Source: JBHHYS01 sp046757645
Lineage (GTDB): Bacteria > Acidobacteriota > Terriglobia > Acidiferrales > 2-02-FULL-67-57
Reading direction: 5' to 3'
DNA length: 12,840 nucleotides
Assembly (NCBI GenBank): GCA_046757645.1
Contig: JBHHYS010000066.1
Location: 1-12,840, forward strand
The notes below the pieces were generated by a model. It saw only the letters and a list, made by a program, of their open reading frames with translations. It did not search any database and had not been told where the DNA came from. Positions 1 through 6,454 of this stretch are shown here, one piece after another. The position numbers were made by a program, and so were the translations under genes. Each line of letters opens with the position of its first letter. Position 1 is the stretch's first letter.

Positions 1-1
1 C

Positions 2-328
2 GCCCGAGTGCTCGCCGGCGTCGAAGCCCGCTCGGCGCTGGGGGCCGCCCGCCCGGCCGGGGCGGGCGTTCTGGCGGGTGTGGCGGTGATGGTTCTGGTG
101 GCGGCGTGGCTCCCTTCGCTGGGCGAGCGCGGCGCCGGCCTCACGTCGCCGGAGCTCATCTCCTCCGCGGCCACCATCTCCGCTTGGCGCTCCCCCACCC
201 GGAGCTTGCTGCGCTCCCCGGCGGACGAGTTGCTGCGATCCACGCCGCGCCTGGGCGAGTTCTATTTTCCACTTCAGCCTGTCCCGGCGGGGATGGGTAA
301 AGAAAACGGAGGAAACGATGAAAGCTAG
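2..328 (+). CDS. C-terminal part of a one-helix membrane protein, possibly an anti-sigma-type protein (5' truncated)
   Basis: The reading frame is open at the left edge of the window, so the true start lies outside it. What remains is about 108 residues: a short polar stretch, one strongly hydrophobic segment (GVLAGVAVMVLVAAWL) that should span the membrane, and a tail of about 70 residues with an SPTRSLLRSPADELLRSTPR-type motif. It ends in a TAG that overlaps the start of the next gene by 11 bases, so the two are probably translationally coupled. In Acidobacteriota and related phyla, one-helix proteins just before a Spy-like gene are often anti-sigma factors downstream of an ECF sigma gene. 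Neither the sigma gene nor a zinc-binding N-terminal domain is visible here, so that role is only inferred from position and topology. No catalytic motif is visible. Confidence 0.6.
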   Translation, partial: ARVLAGVEARSALGAARPAGAGVLAGVAVMVLVAAWLPSLGERGAGLTSPELISSAATISAWRSPTRSLLRSPADELLRSTPRLGEFYFPLQPVPAGMGKENGGNDES

Positions 329-815
329 GATTCTTCTTCTCGGCTTCAGCCTGTTTCTGGTGGCGGCCCCAGCCCGGGCTCAGCACCGCACTCCCCGGCC
401 AGCGCAGCGCGACCCCATCCGCGAATCCCTTTTTCCGCCCGAACTGGTGATGCGCCATCAGCGGGCGATTGGGCTCGAACCGGAGCAGAAAGCCTACATC
501 CGCAAGCAAATGCGCCAGGCCCAACTCCGCTTCACCGAGCTCCAGTGGGAGCTCGAAGATGCCGCGGAAACCATGCGCTCCCTCTTAGAACAGGACCAGG
601 TGGACGAAGAGCAGGTGCTGGGTCAACTGGAAAAGGTGCTGGACGCCGAGCGCCGCATCAAGCGCCTGCAACTGAGCCTGATGATCCGCATCAAGAACAA
701 GCTGACTCCGGAGCAGCAAGCCCAACTGCGGGAGCTGCGACCCTCGGTGCCGCCGGCACCGCCCGCTCCCCCTAAGCCTCCAAAGCCGCCAGCGTCTCAG
801 CTGCCCCCGTACTGA
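318..815 (+). CDS. Spy/CpxP-like periplasmic protein (heavy-metal sensor/chaperone type)
   Basis: A 165-residue protein with a signal peptide at about 1-21 (basic MKAR, hydrophobic core, APARA before the cut). The mature part is almost entirely helical: two LTxxQ-like motifs, LEPEQ near 53 and LTPEQQAQLREL near 129-140, flank a charged helical hairpin rich in Arg, Glu, Leu and Gln. This is the signature of the Spy/CpxP and CnrX-like group, which bind unfolded envelope proteins or metals and often feed an envelope-stress response. A Pro-rich tail (about 142-165, PPAPPAPPKPPKPP) is unusual and may cross or contact the cell wall. GGAGGA at 308-313 is a good ribosome binding site for this ATG. 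The start overlaps the stop of the upstream membrane protein, which suggests one operon and a shared stress circuit. The family call is fairly firm; chaperone versus metal sensor cannot be decided. Confidence 0.8.
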   Translation: MKARILLLGFSLFLVAAPARAQHRTPRPAQRDPIRESLFPPELVMRHQRAIGLEPEQKAYIRKQMRQAQLRFTELQWELEDAAETMRSLLEQDQVDEEQVLGQLEKVLDAERRIKRLQLSLMIRIKNKLTPEQQAQLRELRPSVPPAPPAPPKPPKPPASQLPPY

Positions 816-842
816 GTGCTGCGTGCGCTCAGTGGCAAGCCG

Positions 843-2306
843 ATGACCCGTTCCTTTGCTTCCTCGGCTATCCTCCTCTCCCTGCTGTTCACGTTTACCG
901 GCTGCGGCAGCGGTGGCGAGGACGCGGGGCCGGTGCCGGTGCCCAGTCCCGCCCCCGCTCCGGCTCCTTCCTCCTGCGGGCTTACCACCCGAGTCTCGGT
1001 CGACAGTAACGGGGCGCAGGCCAACGGCCTGAGCGACCGCCCGTCTCTGAGCGCCGACGGTCGCTATGTGGCTTTCGAGGGCGCAAACGCCTCTAACCTA
1101 GTCCCGGGCGACACCAACGGGGTCGCCGACGTCTTCGTGAAGGACCGCCAGACAGGAATCACCACCCGGGTGAGCGTGGACAGTGCGGGCACCCAAAGCA
1201 ACAATGGGAGCGCCTTCGCCTCCCTCAGTGCTGATGGCCGCTTCGTAGCCTTTCAATCCATCGCCAGCAACTTGGTCGCGGGGGATACGAACGACACCAT
1301 TGACGTTTTTGTGCACGACCGGGATGCCGATGGCAACGGCGTCTTTGACGAGCCCGGCGCCACTACCACCACGCGCGTCTCAGTGAGTAGCAGTGGTATG
1401 GAGGGCAACGCCTTCAGCGGCGCTCCCTCCCTCAGCGCCGATGGCCGCTCCGTCGCCTTTTTCTCGGGCGCTTCCAATCTGGTAGGGAACGACACCAACG
1501 GAGTCATTGACGTCTTTGTGCACGACCGCCAGACCGGAAACACGACCCGGGTTTCGGTGGCTAGTGCCGGCGGGGAGGGCAATGCCGACAGCACCTCCCC
1601 TGCCCTCAGCACCGATGGGCGCTTTGTGGCCTTCGTCTCCGCAGCCTCCAACCTGGTCGCCGGCGACACCAACGGGGCGCTCGACGTTTTTATCCACGAC
1701 CGGGATGCCGATGGCAACGGCGTCTTTGACCAGCCCGGCGCCATCACCACCACGCGCGTCTCGGTGGACACCGCCGGGGCGCAGGGCAATAGCAACAGCG
1801 GCGCCCGGGGAAGCGACCAGGACCGCTTTATCAGTGCCGATGGCCGTTTCATTACTTTTGATTCGGCGGCCTCCAATCTGGTGCCCGGCGACACCAATGG
1901 CCTCGCCGATGTTTTCCTACACGACCGTCAGACCGGAGCCACCACGCGCGTCTCAGTGGGAAGCACCGGCACTCAGGCATATGGCATCAGCTTCTCTCCC
2001 CAGATCAGCCCCGACGGTCGCTTCGTGGTCTTTGGCTCGCTCGCTTCTAACCTGGTGGCCGGCGACACCAATGGCTTCGCCGACGTGTTCGTGCACGACC
2101 GCCAGACCGGAGCCACCACGCGAGTTTCGCTCAGCAGCGACTGCGCTCAAGGCAACAACCACAGCGCCCAGGGCGACGCCGGCTTCGAACCACCGGCCCT
2201 CAGCGCTGACGGCCGCTTCGTCGCCTTCGCCTCGTTTGCCTCCAACCTGGTGCCTGCTGACACCAACCAGTTCTGGGACATTTTCGTTCACGACCGCACT
2301 CCTTGA
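843..2306 (+). CDS. Putative lipoprotein with a seven-bladed PD40/TolB-like beta-propeller
   Basis: From the ATG at 843 the protein has 487 residues; an in-frame GTG at 816, directly after the previous stop, would add nine. A hydrophobic segment ends in FTGC with Cys at 21, a plausible though non-ideal lipobox, followed by a flexible Pro/Ala linker. The rest is seven tandem repeats of about 58-69 residues starting at 984, 1161, 1368, 1542, 1749, 1941 and 2115. Each carries TTRVSV, then SADGRFVAF, SNLV.GDTNG and DVFVHDR. SADGR.VAF is the hallmark of PD40 (WD40-like) blades as in TolB, and seven blades would close one propeller. Blades 2 and 4 contain an insert, DADGNGVFD, which fits a DxDxNGxxD calcium loop. 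No enzyme motif is seen. A surface or periplasmic binding or scaffold role is likely but the partner is unknown. No strong ribosome binding site precedes either start. Confidence 0.82.
   Translation: MTRSFASSAILLSLLFTFTGCGSGGEDAGPVPVPSPAPAPAPSSCGLTTRVSVDSNGAQANGLSDRPSLSADGRYVAFEGANASNLVPGDTNGVADVFVKDRQTGITTRVSVDSAGTQSNNGSAFASLSADGRFVAFQSIASNLVAGDTNDTIDVFVHDRDADGNGVFDEPGATTTTRVSVSSSGMEGNAFSGAPSLSADGRSVAFFSGASNLVGNDTNGVIDVFVHDRQTGNTTRVSVASAGGEGNADSTSPALSTDGRFVAFVSAASNLVAGDTNGALDVFIHDRDADGNGVFDQPGAITTTRVSVDTAGAQGNSNSGARGSDQDRFISADGRFITFDSAASNLVPGDTNGLADVFLHDRQTGATTRVSVGSTGTQAYGISFSPQISPDGRFVVFGSLASNLVAGDTNGFADVFVHDRQTGATTRVSLSSDCAQGNNHSAQGDAGFEPPALSADGRFVAFASFASNLVPADTNQFWDIFVHDRTP
984..2306 (+). 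repeat. Seven tandem propeller-blade repeats inside the PD40 gene
   Basis: Repeat units begin at 984, 1161, 1368, 1542, 1749, 1941 and 2115, each at the codons for TTRVS. Unit lengths are 59, 69, 58, 69, 64, 58 and about 64 residues. The two 69-residue units carry the calcium-loop-like insert. At DNA level 1314-1385 and 1695-1766 (offset 381 bases, two units) differ at only 4 of 72 positions, so the array has recently duplicated or converted within itself. Confidence 0.85.
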
Positions 2307-2319
2307 CCCTTCGGGGCAA

Positions 2320-2334
2320 CCAATCTAGGATTGG
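2320..2334. other. Short perfect palindrome between propeller and AKR genes
   Basis: CCAATC and GATTGG flank a three-base TAG, 14 bases after the stop of the propeller gene. It could form a six-pair hairpin, with a flanking GGGC/CCC extending it across a small bulge. There is no T-run, so it is not a classical intrinsic terminator; it may be an operator or a chance palindrome. Confidence 0.3.
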
Positions 2335-2408
2335 CCCGTCTTACGGCATAGTCCATCGTTGCGCCCCCTGAGGTCGAGAGGGGAATGACGCCGCCAGAGA
2401 GGCACTCC

Positions 2409-3479
2409 ATGAGCGAAAAAAAGAAGTCTCGGGAAAAACCGCATTTCGAGCGGCGGGACTTTCTCAAGCTGGGTGCCGCCGCCACGGTCGGCTTTCTCGC
2501 CCGGGGCGTGGTGCCGGAGACCGCCCGCGCCCTACCCGAGGGCGCCCTGCCGGCCCTGCCCGCGAATCCTGCCACGCCCGAGGCGATGCCCATCCGCAAC
2601 CTGGGCCGCACCGGTTACCGGGTGGGCATCTTCAGCCTGGGCGGCCAGGCGGCCATCGAGCAACCCAACAACCACCAGGCCGCAGTGCCCATCGTGGAGC
2701 GCGCCCTCGACCTGGGCATCAACTACATTGACACCGCTGCCTGGTACGGCGGCCCGGAGCGCTGGAGCCAGCGCTACATCGGCCAGGTGATGAAGCGCCG
2801 CCGCGGCGAAACCTTCCTCGCCACCAAAACCCACGACCGCACCCGCGACGGCTCCTTCCGCTTGCTGGAAGAATCCCTGCGCCTGCTGCAGACCGACCAC
2901 CTCGACCTCTGGCAAATCCACAACCTTACTCGGACGGAGCAGGTCGAGCAAATCTTCGCCCCGGACGGCGCGGTGCAGGCGCTCATCGAAGCCCGCGAGC
3001 AGAAAATCGTCCGCTTCCTCGGCCTCACCGGCCACGCCGACCCCGCCGTGCTCGCCGAGGCCATCCGCCGCTTCCCCTTCGACACCATCCTGATGGCCGT
3101 CAACGCCGCCGACAAGCACCACTTGAGCTTCATTGACCGCTTACTGCCGCTCGCCGTCGAAAAGCAGATGGGCATCATCGGAATGAAAGTTCCCGCCCGC
3201 GGCGCCATCCTCTCGAGTTGGACGCCGCCCCCGCCCGCCAAGCAGCGCTGGATGCGCGCCACCCGCCCCGGCACCCTGACGATGCGCGAAGCCTTCGACT
3301 ACGTGCTCTCCCTCCCCGTCAGCACCGTCATCATCGGCTGCGACTCCATCGCCCAGCTCGAAGAGAACGTCCAGCTCGCCCACCGCTTCGCCCCGCTCAA
3401 CGACCCGCAAATGGCCGCCCTGGTGGCCCGCACCCAGCCCATCCACCGCCAGGCCCTCTTCTTCCGCCGCTGGACCTAA
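2409..3479 (+). CDS. Tat-exported aldo/keto reductase
   Basis: 356 residues from ATG 2409, chosen because AGAGAGG at 2396-2402 sits six bases before it; ATG 2385, which would add eight residues, also has a purine-rich stretch upstream. The N-terminus carries a twin-arginine motif RRDFLK (about 15-20) followed by a hydrophobic stretch and an Ala/Pro-rich cleavage region, so export in folded form by the Tat pathway is expected. The remainder is an AKR barrel with the full catalytic tetrad visible: Asp108 and Tyr113 (NYIDTAAWYG), Lys140 (FLATKT) and His171 (LWQIHN). A late VSTVIIGCDSIAQLEENVQ segment matches the NADP-binding end of the fold. The family reduces carbonyls with NAD(P)H; the substrate cannot be read. 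Export is odd for an NAD(P)H enzyme, but Tat-tagged AKRs are common in Acidobacteriota and Planctomycetes. The gene stands alone, with a 102-base gap from the propeller gene. Confidence 0.88.
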   Translation: MSEKKKSREKPHFERRDFLKLGAAATVGFLARGVVPETARALPEGALPALPANPATPEAMPIRNLGRTGYRVGIFSLGGQAAIEQPNNHQAAVPIVERALDLGINYIDTAAWYGGPERWSQRYIGQVMKRRRGETFLATKTHDRTRDGSFRLLEESLRLLQTDHLDLWQIHNLTRTEQVEQIFAPDGAVQALIEAREQKIVRFLGLTGHADPAVLAEAIRRFPFDTILMAVNAADKHHLSFIDRLLPLAVEKQMGIIGMKVPARGAILSSWTPPPPAKQRWMRATRPGTLTMREAFDYVLSLPVSTVIIGCDSIAQLEENVQLAHRFAPLNDPQMAALVARTQPIHRQALFFRRWT

Positions 3480-3503
3480 AAGCTGCTCTGTCTTCTTTTG
3501 GTA

Positions 3504-3525
3504 GGACAGGCATTCTTGCCTGTCC
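3504..3525. repeat. Hairpin repeat, GGCATTCTTGCC type, copy 1
   Basis: A perfect nine-pair stem, GGACAGGCA with TGCCTGTCC, closes a four-base TTCT loop, 24 bases after the aldo/keto reductase stop. A second, structurally matching copy lies at 3761-3782. There is no T-run on either side, so it is a repeat and not an obvious terminator. Confidence 0.75.
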
Positions 3526-3675
3526 TCCTGTCTGCCATTACCATTGCTCAACTGAATGCATCGAGCCCCGAGGCTTGTCCTGTCGAAGCAAAGCGAAGAC
3601 CCCGTGCTTTTTGCGGGGAGCCTGTCGAAGGACTCCCGCCTCAGGGATTCTCCCCTAGCAGCCTGCTTCATGGAC

Positions 3676-3737
3676 GCCGCTTTAGCCGCGACGCTCAGGC
3701 CTAGGGGCAAGTTCGGGCTTTAGCCCCTGATGTTCAG
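3676..3737. repeat. Two tandem GCTTTAGCC repeat units
   Basis: Units at 3676-3698 and 3714-3737 share GCTTTAGCC followed by GA.G.TCAG. Each can form a small stem around TTTA (GGC/GCC in the first, GGGC/GCCC in the second). An outer AGGGGC/GCCCCT pairing (3703-3708 with 3723-3728) could enclose the second. Confidence 0.55.
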
Positions 3738-3760
3738 CTTCACCCCATCGCCATCCAGTG

Positions 3761-3782
3761 GCACGGGCATCCTTGCCTGTGC
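3761..3782. repeat. Hairpin repeat, GGCATTCTTGCC type, copy 2
   Basis: GCACGGGCA pairs with TGCCTGTGC around a TCCT loop. Compared with the copy at 3504-3525, the second stem position changes from G:C to C:G on both arms, and one A:U pair becomes G:U. The stem is therefore kept while the sequence drifts. Confidence 0.75.
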
Positions 3783-3794
3783 GTTCCAGGTAGC

Positions 3795-3828
3795 GGCGAC
3801 GAATCCCCTGCATTCGTCGCCGGTTTTT
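3795..3828 (+). terminator. Probable intrinsic terminator (+ strand)
   Basis: GGCGACGAAT (3795-3804) and ATTCGTCGCC (3812-3821) form a perfect ten-pair stem with a seven-base loop. After GG comes a run of five T (3824-3828), then CTT. This fits a rho-independent terminator reading rightwards. It lies about 315 bases after the aldo/keto reductase, so it would end a long read-through transcript. It sits among repeat units and could itself be a repeat. Confidence 0.55.
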
Positions 3829-3832
3829 CTTG

Positions 3833-3884
3833 AGTCCGGAAGCGGTGCGGAGTTTATCCCGCCCACGGCGGGGCACCCGCTTCC
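3833..3884. repeat. GAGTTTA hairpin repeat, copy 1
   Basis: Nested pairing: GGAAGCGGTGC (3838-3848) with GCACCCGCTTCC (3873-3884, one bulged C), and CCCGCC (3858-3863) with GGCGGG (3867-3872). The 5' side holds an unpaired GGAGTTTAT (3849-3857). A near-identical copy lies at 5893-5945 and a diverged one at 7702-7737. Confidence 0.75.
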
Positions 3885-3969
3885 ACCTGTTTTTGAACGG
3901 TAGCGCAGGATGGCCTCCGGCCTTCCTGCGGCTTTTCTTGCCACCCCGGCCCGGCACCGCCTCACCTGT

Positions 3970-3988
3970 CCCGAGCGGAGTCGAGGGG
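3970..3988. repeat. CCCGAGCGAAGTCGAGGG-type repeat, copy 1
   Basis: CCCGAGCGGAGTCGAGGGG, a short imperfect palindrome. Related units lie at 11105-11124 and 11229-11248. This type of unit is a familiar intergenic repeat in several bacterial phyla. Confidence 0.65.
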
Positions 3989-4144
3989 CCTGTGCGTTTC
4001 TATCGGGCAGGGTAGGCTAGGGCCTTGCGCCCTGCCCCCCGCTTCTGCGCAGTTTGCTTCAGGTGCTGCGCGTTGGACACAGAGGCTTGGTGGCAGTAGT
4101 GCACAAGCGTGAACGCGCGGCGCGGTGAAGCGCCCGCCCCGAAG

Positions 4145-4561
4145 TCAGGCTTCGGCCCGGGTGAGTTTTCGCGCCCATCGCCAATGGAGGGCGAAAAGCA
4201 CGATGCACACGACAATGAGCAAACCGTTGGGCATTGCCCGGCGGCGTGCTTGCAGCCGTACGGCCTGAATCCGTTCTGCCTTGGCCGCTTCGTACATCGC
4301 CCGTAAGGTTTCCTCGTCCGGAACGTAGCCAGCCGTTGGCTCCTTCTGAGTTGCCTGTCCCAACCGCAGCATTTGCAACTTGTAGGCCTCGAACGAAGAC
4401 AAGTCCGGGTACCCGCCCCAGGCGTAGCGTGACGCATGCCAGGGATCACTCATCTCGGTGAGCGCCATAACCAGGCCAAATGTGGACATGAGAAAGGTGA
4501 TCACCGCGACTAGGCAGACGCTATATGCGTAGAGCTGCGCGATGCGCTGTGGCTTTTCCAT
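4145..4561 (-). CDS. Two-helix membrane protein of unknown function
   Basis: 138 residues. A hydrophobic segment at about 12-34 (AYSVCLVAVITFLMSTFGLV) and another at about 111-128 (NGLLIVVCIVLFALHW) flank a polar middle of about 75 residues. That middle includes DPWHASRYAWGGYPD and an acidic helix. Positive charge near the C-terminus (WARKLTR) suggests both ends are cytoplasmic and the middle is outside. AGAGGA at 4566-4571, four bases before the ATG, supports this start, and a TAAAAT -10-like hexamer sits at 4618-4623 on the minus strand. It lies 146 bases after the M23 peptidase on the same strand. I recognise no characterised family; similar small proteins occur in Acidobacteriota. Confidence 0.72.
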   Translation of the reverse strand: MEKPQRIAQLYAYSVCLVAVITFLMSTFGLVMALTEMSDPWHASRYAWGGYPDLSSFEAYKLQMLRLGQATQKEPTAGYVPDEETLRAMYEAAKAERIQAVRLQARRRAMPNGLLIVVCIVLFALHWRWARKLTRAEA

Positions 4562-4707
4562 GCTGTCCTCTTGAAGTTCCGATTCCCCGCGGCAGCCGAC
4601 TTCTTCGCGGCAATTCGATTTTACGCTCGGCCGCCGGAGAACTCACGGCCCTTTCTCCCCCCCCAACGCTTTCCCTGCGCCACCGCCTGTCGGGGTTGCG
4701 CGCACGG

Positions 4708-5643
4708 CTAGGGAGCGAGCAGCGCCACCAGGTCGAGGGGGTTGACCCGGGTGGCGTTGAGGCGCACGGCCCAGTGCAGATGCGCGCCCGTAACCCGCCC
4801 GGTGGCGCCCACCCGGCCCACCACCGCCCCGGCTTCCACCAACTCCCCTTCCTTCACCCCAATCGACTCCAAGTGACCGTAGAAGGTGTAGAGCCCCAGG
4901 CCGTGATCGAGCACCACGGTATTGCCGGAAAAGAACAGCGCTTCGGCCAGCACTACCCGGCCGCGTTCGGTCGCCCGCACGGGCGTGCCCGCCGGGGCAG
5001 AAAAATCTTCGCCGCCATGCGGGGAGCGCGGCTGCTGGTTGAGCCAGCGGCGCCGGCCGAAGTTCCCCGCCGATTCAATCCCCTCGAGCGGCAGCCGGAA
5101 GGCACCCTGCCAGAGCCGTTCCGGGGTCACCTCCTGCCAGAGTGCCCGCAAGCGTTCGCCTTCCCGCCGCGCACGCTCGAGGTCTTTCAGGGTCAACTCC
5201 ACGAACCGCCGGTCCACCCGCAGCCGCTCGGGGGCGAACTTGACCTCCTCAACCGAGACCCAGACGCTGCACGTGAGCCGCTCGCCGCTTGCCCCGTCGG
5301 CGCTCAGGGTGAGGGGAAAGCGGCCGGCGGGCTGCGCCAGGTCAACCCCCAGCAACGCCCGCTGCACCCCTTCCGGGTTGCCCGCGGGCCAGAAGCGCAG
5401 CCGCTGCCCCTGCCAGTGGGCTTCCAGTTGGGCGAGCGGCAGCGCGCTGCGTATTTCCACTAGAAGCAAACTCCCCTGTTGCGCTTCCTGCGAGCTGAGG
5501 CGGAGTTCGACTCCCCTCGCGCAGGCAGGTGACTCGCCCGCGACTTCGACCCCTGCCAAGGGCACTGCCACGCTCATCAGCAGCAGAAGCCCGCACCCGC
5601 ACTGAATGCCGCGAAAGCCCGCGCCCGCTAGCCTCCTCCGCAT
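4708..5643 (-). CDS. M23-family (LytM-type) zinc metallopeptidase
   Basis: 311 residues from ATG 5643, which has GGGAGGAG at 5651-5658 in front of it. A GTG at 5667 in the same frame would overlap the likely -10, so it is less probable. A signal peptide covers about 1-35 (basic MRRRL, then GCGLLLLMSVAVPLAG). About 40-140 is a beta-rich region, and 150-180 is a charged helix (LKDLERARREGERLRALW). The C-terminal 110 residues are the peptidase: HGGED gives zinc ligands His209 and Asp213, YGH gives His257, and AHLHW gives His288 and His290. All expected residues are present, so it should cut peptide cross-links in peptidoglycan, or another Gly-rich peptide, in the periplasm. The acidic residue after HGG (HGGED rather than HRGID) is within family variation. 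A role in cell-wall remodelling is inferred; the substrate is not known. Confidence 0.9.
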   Translation of the reverse strand: MRRRLAGAGFRGIQCGCGLLLLMSVAVPLAGVEVAGESPACARGVELRLSSQEAQQGSLLLVEIRSALPLAQLEAHWQGQRLRFWPAGNPEGVQRALLGVDLAQPAGRFPLTLSADGASGERLTCSVWVSVEEVKFAPERLRVDRRFVELTLKDLERARREGERLRALWQEVTPERLWQGAFRLPLEGIESAGNFGRRRWLNQQPRSPHGGEDFSAPAGTPVRATERGRVVLAEALFFSGNTVVLDHGLGLYTFYGHLESIGVKEGELVEAGAVVGRVGATGRVTGAHLHWAVRLNATRVNPLDLVALLAP

Positions 5644-5665
5644 CCCGCTGCTCCTCCCGCGAACC

Positions 5666-5671
5666 ACTATA
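5666..5671 (-). promoter_or_regulatory. Candidate -10 element for the M23 peptidase gene
   Basis: The minus strand reads TATAGT here, 22 bases before the ATG at 5643, leaving room only for a short leader that carries the GGGAGGAG ribosome binding site. No convincing -35 is seen 16-18 bases upstream, so this is a suggestion. Confidence 0.35.
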
Positions 5672-5892
5672 AGACACTCCGAGTCCGTTCGCCTACAACC
5701 ACCCAGGATGCCGCACCCAAGGGAAAGGCTGCCGGGCCCCGTCCGGGTTTCTCTTCAGTGGGCGCAACCCGCGGGATGGTGTATCAGGCAGTGCCCCAAG
5801 GTGCTGAAGACTGGGTAGGGTAGGAGCTCGCCCCCTGCCGCCTCACTTCCGCCGCTGGCGTGGCTCCGCCGGTCCGCCGTCTAACCCCACCC

Positions 5893-5945
5893 AGTCCGGA
5901 AGAGGTGCGGAGTTTATCCCGCCGTCGGCGGGACACCCGCCTTCC
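5893..5945. repeat. GAGTTTA hairpin repeat, copy 2
   Basis: Same architecture as 3833-3884, with AGTCCGGAAG.GGTG and CGGAGTTTATCCCGCC shared. The outer stem is GGAAG/CTTCC plus GGTG/CACC, the inner stem CCCGCC/GGCGGG, and the loop is GTC instead of CAC. It lies about 20 bases after the stop of the minus-strand membrane gene at 5966, where it could act as a 3'-end structure. The rest of 5672-5965 shows no gene or other feature I can support. Confidence 0.75.
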
Positions 5946-5965
5946 TTAGCGCCCCCGCGCAACCC

Positions 5966-6442
5966 TTACACGGCCCCGAAGGCGCGCTTCACCGGCGGCT
6001 GGAGCAGATACCAGATGATCACCGCGTAGCCCACCGCCACCAGCAGCCCGAACCCCAGCCCGAAAAACGCCCCCGCCCTGAGCGAAGTTACAATCCCCGG
6101 CAGCGCCAGCAGCACGCTCAGCGCCGCCACGATGAGCGTGAGGAGCCGCCCCCAGTTGCGCAGCTTCCACAACCCCACCCCAATCACCGCCTTCACCCCA
6201 CCAACGAGCAGGAGAATCACACCCACCAGCCTCCCCAGCCACACCAGCAGGAGGAATTGCTGGCTCAGGCTCGGGGGCAGCTCAGCGCCGTAAGTGATTC
6301 CCTGTTCGGCGAGCTGGCTGAGCACCCCAATCGCCCAAATCCACAGCGCCCCCGCCACTAGAACCACAGCGGCGATGACGAAGTGCAAAACCGCCAGAAC
6401 GGTAATCCCGGCGGGTCGCTGCATGGCTTCACCCGGGCGCAT
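5966..6442 (-). CDS. Four-helix integral membrane protein of unknown function
   Basis: 158 residues from ATG 6442; an internal ATG at 6424 (152 residues, with GGTGA just before it) is an equally plausible start. Four hydrophobic segments at about 13-40, 63-90, 97-119 and 125-147 fill nearly the whole protein. A GLWKLRNWGR turn between helices 2 and 3 resembles a motif seen in many small four-helix proteins (DUF2127-like and similar), but I cannot name the family firmly. There is no catalytic residue pattern. It starts 12 bases after the stop of the response regulator on the same strand, so the two are probably one transcript. The regulator may control it, or it may be simply co-transcribed. 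A GAGTTTA hairpin repeat follows its stop. Confidence 0.75.
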   Translation of the reverse strand: MRPGEAMQRPAGITVLAVLHFVIAAVVLVAGALWIWAIGVLSQLAEQGITYGAELPPSLSQQFLLLVWLGRLVGVILLLVGGVKAVIGVGLWKLRNWGRLLTLIVAALSVLLALPGIVTSLRAGAFFGLGFGLLVAVGYAVIIWYLLQPPVKRAFGAV

Positions 6443-6454
6443 GGCCGGCGCGGG

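Larger units (their letters stand above)
3480..4144. other. 665-base gene-free region made of short hairpin repeats
   Basis: No reading frame here looks coding. The region is a string of palindromic units, several of which recur elsewhere in the window. They are hairpins at 3504-3525 and 3761-3782, CGAAGC-type units around 3577-3632, GCTTTAGCC units at 3676-3698 and 3714-3737, a ten-pair stem with a T-run at 3795-3828, a GAGTTTA hairpin at 3833-3884, and a CCCGAG..GTCGAGGGG unit at 3970-3988. A CCGAAG/CTTCGG hairpin (4139-4155) overlaps the end of the minus-strand gene that stops at 4145 and lacks a T-run. Confidence 0.7.

Noticed and set aside
1253..2328. Other-frame open stretches over the propeller gene
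   Set aside because: They are repetitive shadows of the seven DNA repeats; only the plus-strand frame from 843 gives a sensible domain.
3682..4015. Short Arg/Gly-rich open frames in the repeat region
   Set aside because: Their sequence is simply the translation of hairpin repeats; they lack ribosome binding sites and any family resemblance.
3480..4144. CRISPR array
   Set aside because: The repeated units are of several unrelated types, irregularly spaced and individually palindromic, with no constant repeat-spacer period and no cas gene in the window.
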